Shown here: piece after piece, positions 51,852 to 60,714 of the stretch
Layout: every line of letters starts with the position of its first letter
Position numbering within the stretch: the first letter of the stretch is position 1
Assembly (NCBI GenBank): GCA_040220855.1
Contig: JAVJVZ010000043.1
Location: forward strand, 159,596 to 223,595
Direction of reading: 5' to 3'
Length of the DNA: 64,000 bases
DNA from: JACKNG01 sp040220855
GTDB lineage: Bacteria > Pseudomonadota > Gammaproteobacteria > Ga0077536
Notes under the pieces: model-generated
Told to the model about the DNA's origin: nothing
What the model saw: only the letters and a program-made list of their open reading frames with translations
Database searches by the model: none
Made by a program: the position numbers and the translations under genes

Positions 51852-53260
51852 CACTTGCGGATCTCCGCGTAACGCGCCAGCGCCGCTTCGCGTGCCTGCC
51901 TGAGGTCGAGGATCGGTGGCGGGTAGCCGGAGGACGGAGGTGGTTCGTGCACCGCATCGCCGGCCAGCGCGGCGAGTTGCGGCAACCAGTGACGCAGGTA
52001 GGCGCCGTCAGGATCGAACTTGCGACTCTGGCTGAGCGGATTGAATATGCGGAAATACGGCGCCGCGTCGGCGCCACAGCCGGCCACCCACTGCCAGCCG
52101 AGCGTGTTGTTCGCGAGGTCGGCATCGACCAGCGTGTCCCAGAACCAGCGCGCGCCGTCGAGCCAGTGCACGCCGAGATGCTTGGTCAGCAGCGAAGCCG
52201 TGACCATGCGTACGCGGTTGTGCATGTAACCTGTCCGCCACAGTTCACGCATGCCGGCATCGACGAGAGGGAAGCCGGTTTCGCCGCGCGTCCACGCGGC
52301 GAAACCGGGGGCATCGTCGACCCACGGCAGCTCGGCGAACTCCTCGCGCAGGGGCGTCTCCACGGTGTGCGGATAGTGGTAGAGCAGATGGTAGGCGAAC
52401 TCGCGCCAGGTGAGCTGGCGCAGCCAGCCCGCGGCCGCGCGATCGAATACGCCGGAACCCGCCGCGGCCTGCGCCGCGCGCACCTCGTGCCAGGCGCTGC
52501 GCGGGCTGATTTCGCCGAAGGCGAGATGCGGCGACAGGCCGGAAACGCCGCCGACGGCGGGAAAATCGCGCTGCGCCGGGTAATCGACGAGGGCGGCATC
52601 GACGAAGCCCTCGAGGCGCGCCTGTGCCGCGCGCTCACCGAACGTCCATGCGGCGCGTATCCCGTCGGCCCAGTCGATGCGTGGCTCGAGGCCGAGCGCC
52701 TCGAGAGCGAGGCCGCCCGGCATCTCCCGCGGCGGCCGCAGTGCCTTCGGCGCGGGCAGTGGCGGCGCCGGCTCGCCGTGTGCGAGACAGGCCTTGTGGA
52801 AGGGCGTGAACACGCGGTACGGCGTGCCGCCGCCGGTCGCCACCGTGTGCGGCTCGAACAGCACGTGTCCGGGAAAGCTGCGCACCTCGCACCGGGACGC
52901 GAGCGCCTGCTTGAGGAGGGTGTCGCCCGCAATGCCGGCCGGCTCGTAACGGCGCATCCAATAGACGGCGTCGGCGCCATGGCTGTGCATCAGCTCTTCG
53001 ATTATCGCGAGCGGATCGCCACGACGGATCACCAGGGGCGCACCGAGCCGAGCCAGTGACTCGGCATGCGCTGCGAGCGATTGGTGCAGCCAGTAGCGCG
53101 CGGCCGCGCGCAGCGCCCATGGCGTCGGCGGCTCGTCGATCCATAGCGGCAGTACGCGCCCCCGCGCGGCGGCGGCGTGGAGCGCGGCGTGATCGGCAAC
53201 CCGCAGGTCACGGCGGAACCAGACGATGGTGAGCGGGTCGGAGGGTTGCGGCGATGTCAT
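51851..53260 (-). CDS. phrB: deoxyribodipyrimidine photolyase (CPD class I)
   Basis: 469-residue light-driven DNA repair flavoprotein. N-terminal antenna domain starts TIVWFRRDLRVADHAAL (residue 10); the FAD domain contains GVSGLSPHLAFGEISPR near 225, WLRQLTWREFAYHLLYHYP near 265, GFPLVDAGMRELWRTGYMHNRVRMVTASLLTKHL near 330-363 and DADLANNTLGWQWVAGCGADAAPYFRIFNP near 380-408 with the Asn and Trp residues expected of a photolyase. Length matches E. coli (472). Followed by the coupled DUF192 gene. Confidence 0.96.
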   Translation of the reverse strand: MTSPQPSDPLTIVWFRRDLRVADHAALHAAAARGRVLPLWIDEPPTPWALRAAARYWLHQSLAAHAESLARLGAPLVIRRGDPLAIIEELMHSHGADAVYWMRRYEPAGIAGDTLLKQALASRCEVRSFPGHVLFEPHTVATGGGTPYRVFTPFHKACLAHGEPAPPLPAPKALRPPREMPGGLALEALGLEPRIDWADGIRAAWTFGERAAQARLEGFVDAALVDYPAQRDFPAVGGVSGLSPHLAFGEISPRSAWHEVRAAQAAAGSGVFDRAAAGWLRQLTWREFAYHLLYHYPHTVETPLREEFAELPWVDDAPGFAAWTRGETGFPLVDAGMRELWRTGYMHNRVRMVTASLLTKHLGVHWLDGARWFWDTLVDADLANNTLGWQWVAGCGADAAPYFRIFNPLSQSRKFDPDGAYLRHWLPQLAALAGDAVHEPPPSSGYPPPILDLRQAREAALARYAEIRK

Positions 53261-53399
53261 GGGACCGGTCTCTGGCAAGGGTCTCTGGCGCTCGGCGGCA
53301 CACCGGCTGCGGTTGGCCCCTCGCGGTCGTCCGTATACCATGCCGCCGCGCCGGCGCGTCGCCGGATTACGCCGCCCCATCCACGGAGGATCATACCGA

Positions 53400-53933
53400 A
53401 TGACACGCAAGCTCTTCGCCTTGTCCCTCGCGCTGCTCGTCTGCGGCACCGTCCAGGCCCATGGCCCGAGCCGCCAGAAGGTCACCGAGACCATCGCCAT
53501 CGCGGCACCGGCCGCCGAGGTCTGGGCCCTCGTCGCGGATTTCTGTTCGATTGCCGACTGGCACCCCGGCGTGGTCAAGTGCGAAGGCACCGGCGGTAAC
53601 GACGTCGGCGCCACGCGCATCCTTACCGTCGGCGAGGAAGGCGGCCCGCAGATCACCGAAGAGCTGCTCAAGTACGACCCCGACGGCATGACCTACAAGT
53701 ACAAGATCACCGACACGGTGATGGAAGTGCTGCCGGTTACCACGTATTCCAGCTTCTTCACGGTCAAGGACAATGGCGACGGCAGCAGCACCGTGGAGTG
53801 GCGCGGCGGTTTCTACCGCGGCTATCCGAACAACGATCCGCCGCCCGAAATGAATGACGAGGCAGCAGTCAAGGCCGTCACCGGCACCTACCAGGCGGGA
53901 CTCGCGGCGCTCAAGGAGCTGGCCGAGAAATAG
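53400..53933 (+). CDS. exported SRPBCC/MxaD-like protein
   Basis: 177-residue periplasmic protein: signal peptide LFALSLALLVCGTVQA and a START-like SRPBCC fold (AAPAAEVWALVADFCSIADWHPGVVKCEGTGGNDVGATRILTVGEEGG). It resembles MxaD and related periplasmic proteins described near quinoprotein dehydrogenase clusters. AGGA lies nine bases before the ATG. Followed by a beta-propeller gene 22 bp later. Ligand unknown. Confidence 0.87.
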   Translation: MTRKLFALSLALLVCGTVQAHGPSRQKVTETIAIAAPAAEVWALVADFCSIADWHPGVVKCEGTGGNDVGATRILTVGEEGGPQITEELLKYDPDGMTYKYKITDTVMEVLPVTTYSSFFTVKDNGDGSSTVEWRGGFYRGYPNNDPPPEMNDEAAVKAVTGTYQAGLAALKELAEK

Positions 53934-53955
53934 CTGCCGACGGCTGGGGACGACG

Positions 53956-54906
53956 ATGCGCCTCTTGCCCGGCATCTGCCTGCTGTGCCTGCTGCTCGGC
54001 GTGACGACAGCAGGTGCCGCCCCGCTCGCCTTCGTCACCAACCAGGGCAGCGACGACGTCTCGGTGATCGACATCGAGGCCGGCACCGTGATTGCGACCA
54101 TCGAAGTCGGTGCCGACCCGGCCGGCGTCAGCGTCGACCCGCGCCGGCGACTCGTCTTCGTCACTTCAGCCAAGAGCGGCGAGCTGACGGCCATCGATGC
54201 CGACTCGCACGCCGTGCAGGCGAGCACGGCCGCCGGCCAGGGCCCGCTCGGCATCGTCAGCGACGCCACGCGCGGCCGCGTCTACGTGGCTGACTGGCAT
54301 GCCAACAAGGTGCGCGCCTACGATGCCACCACGCTCGCTCCGCGCGGCGAGTACGCCGCCGGCCGCTCACCGTCGGGTCTCGCGCTGACGCCTGACGGCC
54401 AGCTGCTGCTGGTCGCCAACCGCGACGACAACGAAGTGCAGGTGATCAATACCGTCGCCGGCATCACGGTCGCGCGCATCGCGGTCGGCAAGGCGCCCTT
54501 CGGCGTCACCATGAGCCGTGACGGTCAGCGCGCCTTCGTCGCCAACGTGCAGAGCCACGAGGTCACTGTCGTCGACATGGTCGGGCTGCAGCCGAGCCTG
54601 ACGATCGGCGTTGGCCACATGCCCTACGCGATTGCCCATGATCCGGTCCGCGAGCGCCTCTTCGTCACCAACCAGGAGGATAGCGACGTCACCGTGTTCG
54701 ACCTCGCCGAACGCCGCGAAGTGACCCGCATCGCGGTCGGCGACTACCCGGAAGGCATCGGTATCGACATACGCCGCCGCCGCGTCTACGTCGCCAACTG
54801 GTTCTCGAACAGCGTCAGCGTCATCGATGCCGACGAACTCGTGGCGCTCGGCGAGATCGCGACAGGCGACGGCAGCCGCGCCTTCGGCGACTTCATCCTC
54901 CCCTGA
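53956..54906 (+). CDS. exported YVTN-family seven-blade beta-propeller
   Basis: 316-residue periplasmic protein. Signal peptide LLPGICLLCLLLGVTTAGAAP, then seven blades each ending like FVTNQGSDDVSVIDI, VYVADWHANKVRAYD, LLVANRDDNEVQVINT, AFVANVQSHEVTVVDM, LFVTNQEDSDVTVFDL and VYVANWFSNSVSVID (about every 42 residues). Such propellers associated with PQQ-dependent oxidation exist, and the neighbouring SRPBCC gene supports a joint role, but no quinoprotein gene is present in the window. Confidence 0.87.
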   Translation: MRLLPGICLLCLLLGVTTAGAAPLAFVTNQGSDDVSVIDIEAGTVIATIEVGADPAGVSVDPRRRLVFVTSAKSGELTAIDADSHAVQASTAAGQGPLGIVSDATRGRVYVADWHANKVRAYDATTLAPRGEYAAGRSPSGLALTPDGQLLLVANRDDNEVQVINTVAGITVARIAVGKAPFGVTMSRDGQRAFVANVQSHEVTVVDMVGLQPSLTIGVGHMPYAIAHDPVRERLFVTNQEDSDVTVFDLAERREVTRIAVGDYPEGIGIDIRRRRVYVANWFSNSVSVIDADELVALGEIATGDGSRAFGDFILP

Positions 54907-54939
54907 GTGCGCACCGCGCCGCGCGTCCCGGCGACCCCC

Positions 54940-55803
54940 TCAGCAGGCGTCGTCGGCGCCCACCAGCGTGGCGAGGGCCAGGCGGTAGTCCGGCCACTGC
55001 GGCGCGCAACCCAGCGCATTCCAGCTCGCCCGCGGGTCGAGACGCTTGGAGCGCCCGCGCGCCTGCGCAGCCCCGCTGAACTGCGCTGGCGCCGCCCCCA
55101 GCAGCGCCGCCAGCGCGGCGTAGTAGTCACCCCGGCGTACCGGGTTGCCGTCGGCGATCAGCCCCAGGGGTAGCGTGTGCGCCAACCGCAACGCGGCGAC
55201 GATGGCACGCGCGCCGTCGGCTGCATGGATGAGGTTGAGCCAGGCCTCGGGCGCACCCGGCAGCGGCTTCCCAGACAGCACGGCATCTCGTCCGATCACG
55301 CGCCCGGGACCGTAAATGCCGGCAAAACGCAGCACGCTGACCTCGTCCAGGGCCGCACGCCAGGCCTGCTCGATGGCGTCCAGCCGTTGTGCACGCGGCG
55401 AGCGGGGCGCGACCGGTGTCGTGGCATCGATGCACGCACCGTCGTCCTCTTCGTAGATGCCGCTGCTCGAGATCACCACGGCACGGCGCACCGGGCGAGC
55501 GCGCAACATCGCGAGCAGCGGCGCCAGCGCCACGGCCGGCACGGCACTGCCGAGCCCCGAGGGCGGCAGCATGAAGACCACGTCGAGGGCCGTGACGCGC
55601 GCCAGTGCGCCATCGATCACGCTACCGAGGCGGGCGACGTCCGCCGCGCGGGTCACGTCGAGGGCAACGTGATCAAGGCGCGCGCCGGCTGCCGGCCGCG
55701 TGCGCCGTACCCAGGTGACCGGCGCCGTGCGCGGCATGGCCTCGTGCAGGAAATGCGCGAGGTAGCCCGCGCCGAGCACCACGGTCTGTGTCGGGACGCT
55801 CAC
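54940..55803 (-). CDS. NAD(P)-dependent epimerase/SDR-like protein
   Basis: 287-residue atypical SDR. N-terminal VLGAGYLAHFLHE (a shortened GxGxxG-type motif), VVISSSGIYEEDDGACIDATTP near residue 118-140 (Tyr without the following YxxxK lysine), LRFAGIYGPGR near 165 and LNLIHAADGARAI near 195, the pattern of YeeZ-like nucleoside-diphosphate-sugar epimerase homologues. Missing YxxxK suggests a non-catalytic or altered enzyme. GTG 55803 overlaps the PqiA stop (GTGA). Confidence 0.7.
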   Translation of the reverse strand: MSVPTQTVVLGAGYLAHFLHEAMPRTAPVTWVRRTRPAAGARLDHVALDVTRAADVARLGSVIDGALARVTALDVVFMLPPSGLGSAVPAVALAPLLAMLRARPVRRAVVISSSGIYEEDDGACIDATTPVAPRSPRAQRLDAIEQAWRAALDEVSVLRFAGIYGPGRVIGRDAVLSGKPLPGAPEAWLNLIHAADGARAIVAALRLAHTLPLGLIADGNPVRRGDYYAALAALLGAAPAQFSGAAQARGRSKRLDPRASWNALGCAPQWPDYRLALATLVGADDAC

Positions 55804-56606
55804 TGTCGTGCCCCCTGCGCGAGCTGGGCCGCAAACATCGACAGCAGGCAGTAGGTCGCGAAGCTGTAGAGTCCGGGGCCGAGATGTGCACTGCTGTAGG
55901 CGTCCTTGTCGCCGGCGAGGAAAGCGACCAGCACCGCGACCACGAAGACATCCGCCATCGACCATTTGCCGACCGCGTGCAGGACGACCATGCAACGCTG
56001 GTGGAGCGTGGCGCCTGCCGCCCCGACTGCCAGCGCCACGAGTGCCATCTTGAACAGCGGCAGCAGCATGCTGAACAGGACGATCAGGACGGCGAGCAAC
56101 AGGTTTCCCCCGGCCACGAGATCCACGGTGGTCGACACCAGGCTCTTCGCCTCGTAACGCAGAATGACCTCGCCGAGGACCGGCACCTCGGCGTGCGCCA
56201 CGACCGTCATCATCGGCGCCAGCACGCCGACCACGAACGCGACCGCGGCGACCAGGTTGAGATGCCAGGCAAGCGCCGCACGGCGCGCATGGGCGAACCA
56301 GCCGACGCCCACCAGCTGCACCACGGCGAGCGCGCCGAGCCCGGCCGCGGCGGTCAGTGCGCGCCGGTTCGCCATGTCCGCGGCCGTGACGATGCGCGCA
56401 TAGGCCTCGGCGAAGTCACGTGCGCCGGAGTACCAGGACAGGCTCAAGCGCTCCAGCAGGGATGCCCATGCGAGCCGCGTCGAGCCACTCAGAGATTGCA
56501 TCTCGGCGGCGGCGCGGGCGAGGCGCTCGGCCTCCATCGAGTCGATCACGACGAGCGCTGCGAGGGCCACGGCAACCGGGTAGCAAAGATGGTGGATCAG
56601 GGTCAT
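55800..56606 (-). CDS. pqiA: paraquat-inducible protein A (PqiA) domain membrane protein
   Basis: 268-residue inner-membrane protein with about five helices. The C-terminal half holds the PqiA signature LHAVGKWSMADVFVVAVLVAFLAGDKD near residues 210-236, preceded by PLFKMALVALAVG. PqiA subunits feed lipid-transport MCE systems (PqiABC), but no MCE gene is adjacent and this protein has a single PqiA domain with an unusual N-terminal loop (residues 20-75). Start at ATG 56606. Overlaps the epimerase-like gene downstream. Confidence 0.82.
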   Translation of the reverse strand: MTLIHHLCYPVAVALAALVVIDSMEAERLARAAAEMQSLSGSTRLAWASLLERLSLSWYSGARDFAEAYARIVTAADMANRRALTAAAGLGALAVVQLVGVGWFAHARRAALAWHLNLVAAVAFVVGVLAPMMTVVAHAEVPVLGEVILRYEAKSLVSTTVDLVAGGNLLLAVLIVLFSMLLPLFKMALVALAVGAAGATLHQRCMVVLHAVGKWSMADVFVVAVLVAFLAGDKDAYSSAHLGPGLYSFATYCLLSMFAAQLAQGARQ

Positions 56607-57009
56607 GCGTGCGACGCCACGGCGCCGTGCCGGCGAGCATAGGTGAGCGCCACGACCGCGACAACCGCCGGCGCGTCGTGCACGCCATGCGGCCAGGGTC
56701 CGGCAAGCGGCGCCCGGTTGCAGCTTTAACGTTGATTCACATAGTATCGTCGCCACACCGAACGGTGCAGTCCTGGCCGTTCGGAGCCTGCTCTCCCACC
56801 CTTCACGCGACCTCTCCGCGGCTGTCGCGCGTAGTGAACGTCGCCGCGCGGCGCCGGCAGGCTCGGGCGCCGGGCACGTCGCGACGCGCGCCGGCGCCGC
56901 GGACGCCACGCGCCAGCCAGCGCAGTGACGCGCGCCGCCGAACGGGCGTGCCGGCTTTTTCCAGCAGGACCATCGACAGCCGCGATTGCGAAAAGATGGA
57001 GGCAGTTTA
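56607..57009. other. divergent intergenic region pqiA/icd
   Basis: 403 bp with no supported gene. A weak promoter-like pair TTGCAG (56718-56723), 18-base spacer, TAGTAT (56742-56747) points toward icd in a locally AT-richer patch. GGAGG at 56998-57002 is the icd ribosome site. The rest is GC-rich with no repeat that I can define. Confidence 0.4.
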
Positions 57010-58305
<1,296 letters not shown>

Positions 58306-58330
58306 GCGTCCCGGCCCTCCCGCCACCGCC

Positions 58331-60076
58331 GTGAGCACGCCCTCCAGGCAGGATCTGGTGCGGCTCGCGGCGGCCGGCATCCACGACGGCTTCATCAACT
58401 ACAACAACAACTATCGCCGCATCACCCAGCGCGCGCGCAGCCGCTTCGAGCTGCGCGACTGGGGCGGCGCCCGCAAGGACCTCGCCGAGCGCATCGAGCT
58501 CTACGACAAGTCCGTCTCGCGCACCCTGGCACAGCTGCGCACGCTGCTCGGCGAACATATCGACGACCTCGACACCTGGCGCCTGATGCGCCGGGTCTAC
58601 TGGAGCCGCATCGACGACGTTCCCGACGGCGAGTTCGCCAAGACCTTCTTCAACTCCGTCAACCGCGAGTGCCTGCGCAGCCTCGAGATCGACCCCACGC
58701 AGGTCTCCGATACCGCCGACGTCGTCTCGCCCGATCCGCCGCTGCGCCACCCCGCGCGCCAGCGCAACTACATCAACTGGCATCGCGTGCGCGACATCGT
58801 CACGCGGCTGCTCGAAGACTACCGTTTTGCCACGCCCTACCTCGATCTCGAGGCCGACATCGACTTCGTGTGCACCGAGATCCGCGCCATCATCGCCGCC
58901 CGCGACGCGGTTGCCGCCGACGAAGCGGTCCGCCGTATCGAGGTCATGCACGACGTCTTTTACCAGACCAGCCGCGCCTTCGTCGTCGGCAAGCTGTTCT
59001 GGGCCGACGCCAGCTGCCCCCTGGTGCTCGCCTTCGAGAACACCGAGGACGGCGTGCGCGTCGAGGCGGTGCTGTCGAGCGCCGACGACGTCAGCGTGCT
59101 GTTCGGCTTCACGCGCTCCTACTTCATGGTGGACGTCGAGCCGGTCGAAGGCGCGGTGTACTTCATCAAGTCGATGCTGCCACGCAAGCCGCTCGACGAG
59201 CTGTTCACCATCCTCGGCCGTGCCCGCCAGGGCAAGACGGAACGCGCGCGGTCCTTCTATCGCCACCTCGCCGATTGTCGCGACCGCTTCGTTCACGCGG
59301 CGGGCGACCGTGGTCTCGTCATGCTGGTCTTCACGCTGCCTTCCTATGACATCGTGTTCAAGATCATCCGTGACAACTTCGGCCATCCCAAGAACGTCAG
59401 CCACGACGAGGTCAAGCGCAAATACCAGTTCGTGTTCAACCATGACCGAGCCGGACGCCTCATCGACACCCAGGAATTCCGCAATATCGAGTTTCCGCTG
59501 GACAAGTTCGATCCGGCTCTGCTCGAGGAGCTGCTCGCCGGCACCGCGCAGACCGTGCGCGTCGATGGCGAACAGCTCGTCATCGACCACCTCTACTCCG
59601 AACGTCGCGTGACCCCGCTGAACCTCTACCTGCGCGAGCAGCCGTTCGAACTCGCGCGTGCGGCCATCCTCGATTATGGCCAGGCGATCAAGGATCTCGC
59701 CCTGACCAACATCTTCCCCGGCGACCTGCTGCTGAAGAATTTCGGTGTCTCGCGGCACGGCCGCGTGATGTTCTACGACTACGACGAGCTGTGCCTGGTC
59801 ACCGACTGCGAGTTCCGCGACGTGCCGCCAGCGCGCGACTTCGACGACGAAATGCGGGCCGAGAGCTGGTTTCATGTCGGCCCGCACGACATCTTTCCCG
59901 AGGAATTCCTGCGCTTTCTCGCCATCGACGCACCCTTGCGGGAGGCTTTCCTCGCGGCCCATGGCGATCTGCTGGAGGCCGCCTGGTGGCGCGACATCAA
60001 GCAGCTCCACTGCGAGAATCGGGCCCCCGAGGTGGCGCCCTACTACCGCATCGGCGCGCGCCGCACGACCGCCTGA
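58331..60076 (+). CDS. aceK: isocitrate dehydrogenase kinase/phosphatase
   Basis: 581-residue bifunctional enzyme that inactivates Icd on acetate or fatty acids, directing isocitrate to the glyoxylate shunt. DGFINYNNNYRRITQRARSRFELRDW near residue 18-44, the kinase core QGKTERARSFYRHLADCRDRFVHAAGDRGLVMLVFTLPSYDIVFKIIRDNFG near 300-350 (ATP Lys in VFKIIRD) and DLALTNIFPGDLLLKNFGVSRHGRVMFYDYDELCLV near 455-490 (catalytic Asp region). Length equals E. coli AceK (578). GTG start. aceA/aceB are not adjacent, unlike the classic aceBAK order. Confidence 0.96.
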   Translation: MSTPSRQDLVRLAAAGIHDGFINYNNNYRRITQRARSRFELRDWGGARKDLAERIELYDKSVSRTLAQLRTLLGEHIDDLDTWRLMRRVYWSRIDDVPDGEFAKTFFNSVNRECLRSLEIDPTQVSDTADVVSPDPPLRHPARQRNYINWHRVRDIVTRLLEDYRFATPYLDLEADIDFVCTEIRAIIAARDAVAADEAVRRIEVMHDVFYQTSRAFVVGKLFWADASCPLVLAFENTEDGVRVEAVLSSADDVSVLFGFTRSYFMVDVEPVEGAVYFIKSMLPRKPLDELFTILGRARQGKTERARSFYRHLADCRDRFVHAAGDRGLVMLVFTLPSYDIVFKIIRDNFGHPKNVSHDEVKRKYQFVFNHDRAGRLIDTQEFRNIEFPLDKFDPALLEELLAGTAQTVRVDGEQLVIDHLYSERRVTPLNLYLREQPFELARAAILDYGQAIKDLALTNIFPGDLLLKNFGVSRHGRVMFYDYDELCLVTDCEFRDVPPARDFDDEMRAESWFHVGPHDIFPEEFLRFLAIDAPLREAFLAAHGDLLEAAWWRDIKQLHCENRAPEVAPYYRIGARRTTA

Positions 60077-60114
60077 GAAGGCGCCGCCGGCATTGCGCGC
60101 GGACGCGGAATCTG

Positions 60115-60143
60115 TTGTTCCGGAAACTAATAATCATTACCAT
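60115..60143 (+). promoter_or_regulatory. Fur-controlled promoter of feoAAB
   Basis: TTGTTC (60115-60120), 17-base spacer, TACCAT (60138-60143). A Fur box at 60123-60141 matches 15 of 19 consensus positions (core AATAATCATTA) and covers the spacer and -10, so iron-loaded Fur would block RNA polymerase directly. Confidence 0.75.
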
Positions 60144-60199
60144 TGCGCTTGAGATATCGGTCCCCCGCCCTGCCGGATCCGCCACGCCATCAACCCGAC

Positions 60200-60478
60200 A
60201 TGCCCGACTCTCCAACTATGACCCTGGTCGAGCTCAAGCACGGCGATCGCGCCGTCATCACCCATATCGATACCGTCGAACCGGGTGCCACGGCCAAGCT
60301 CGCCGCACGTGGCATCGTGCCCGGTACGCTGGTCGGTGTGCTGCGCGCGGGTGACCCCTGCCTCATCGGCATCGACGACGACCGCTGGGCACTCAACGGC
60401 ACCGAGGCGGCGAGCATCCACGTCGACGTGCTGGAGCGGCCACGACGGGGCCTGCGGCGGCTGTTCGGCCGCTCATGA
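60200..60478 (+). CDS. feoA: FeoA-domain protein, first copy
   Basis: 92-residue SH3-like FeoA. LVELKHGDRAVITHIDTVEPGATAKLAARGIVPGTLVGVLRAGDPCLIGIDDDRWALNGTEAASIHV matches the FeoA fold (KLAARGIVPGTxV turn). ATG 60200 used; MTLVELK at 60218 is an alternative. C-terminal basic tail RPRRGLRRLFGRS is extra. First gene of the iron operon; its stop overlaps the next ATG (ATGA). Confidence 0.9.
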   Translation: MPDSPTMTLVELKHGDRAVITHIDTVEPGATAKLAARGIVPGTLVGVLRAGDPCLIGIDDDRWALNGTEAASIHVDVLERPRRGLRRLFGRS

Positions 60479-60714
60479 GTGCACCGCTCACCGCGCTCCG
60501 GCCCGGCCAGGCCGCGGTCATCTGCGGCTTCGCCACCGCTGACGACGAGGCCAACCGCCTGATGACCATGGGCCTCGTCGAAGGGGCCGAGGTCGAGTTC
60601 CTGCGCGCCGCCCCGGCCGGCGACCCGATCGAGATCCGCGTCATGGGTTATGCCCTGTCGCTGCGCCGCGCCGATGCCACCGGGGTGCTCGTCGACGACA
60701 TCCGCGACGCATGA
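60475..60714 (+). CDS. feoA: FeoA-domain protein, second copy
   Basis: 79-residue FeoA paralogue: LTALRPGQAAVICGFATADDEANRLMTMGLVEGAEVEFLRAAPAGDPIEIRVMGYALSLRRADATGVLV is a complete, more canonical FeoA (NRLMTMGLVEGAEVE, DPIEIRVMGYALSLRR). ATGA overlaps with both the first FeoA and feoB. The two copies differ, so they may act as two partners of one FeoB. FeoC is absent. Confidence 0.93.
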   Translation: MSAPLTALRPGQAAVICGFATADDEANRLMTMGLVEGAEVEFLRAAPAGDPIEIRVMGYALSLRRADATGVLVDDIRDA

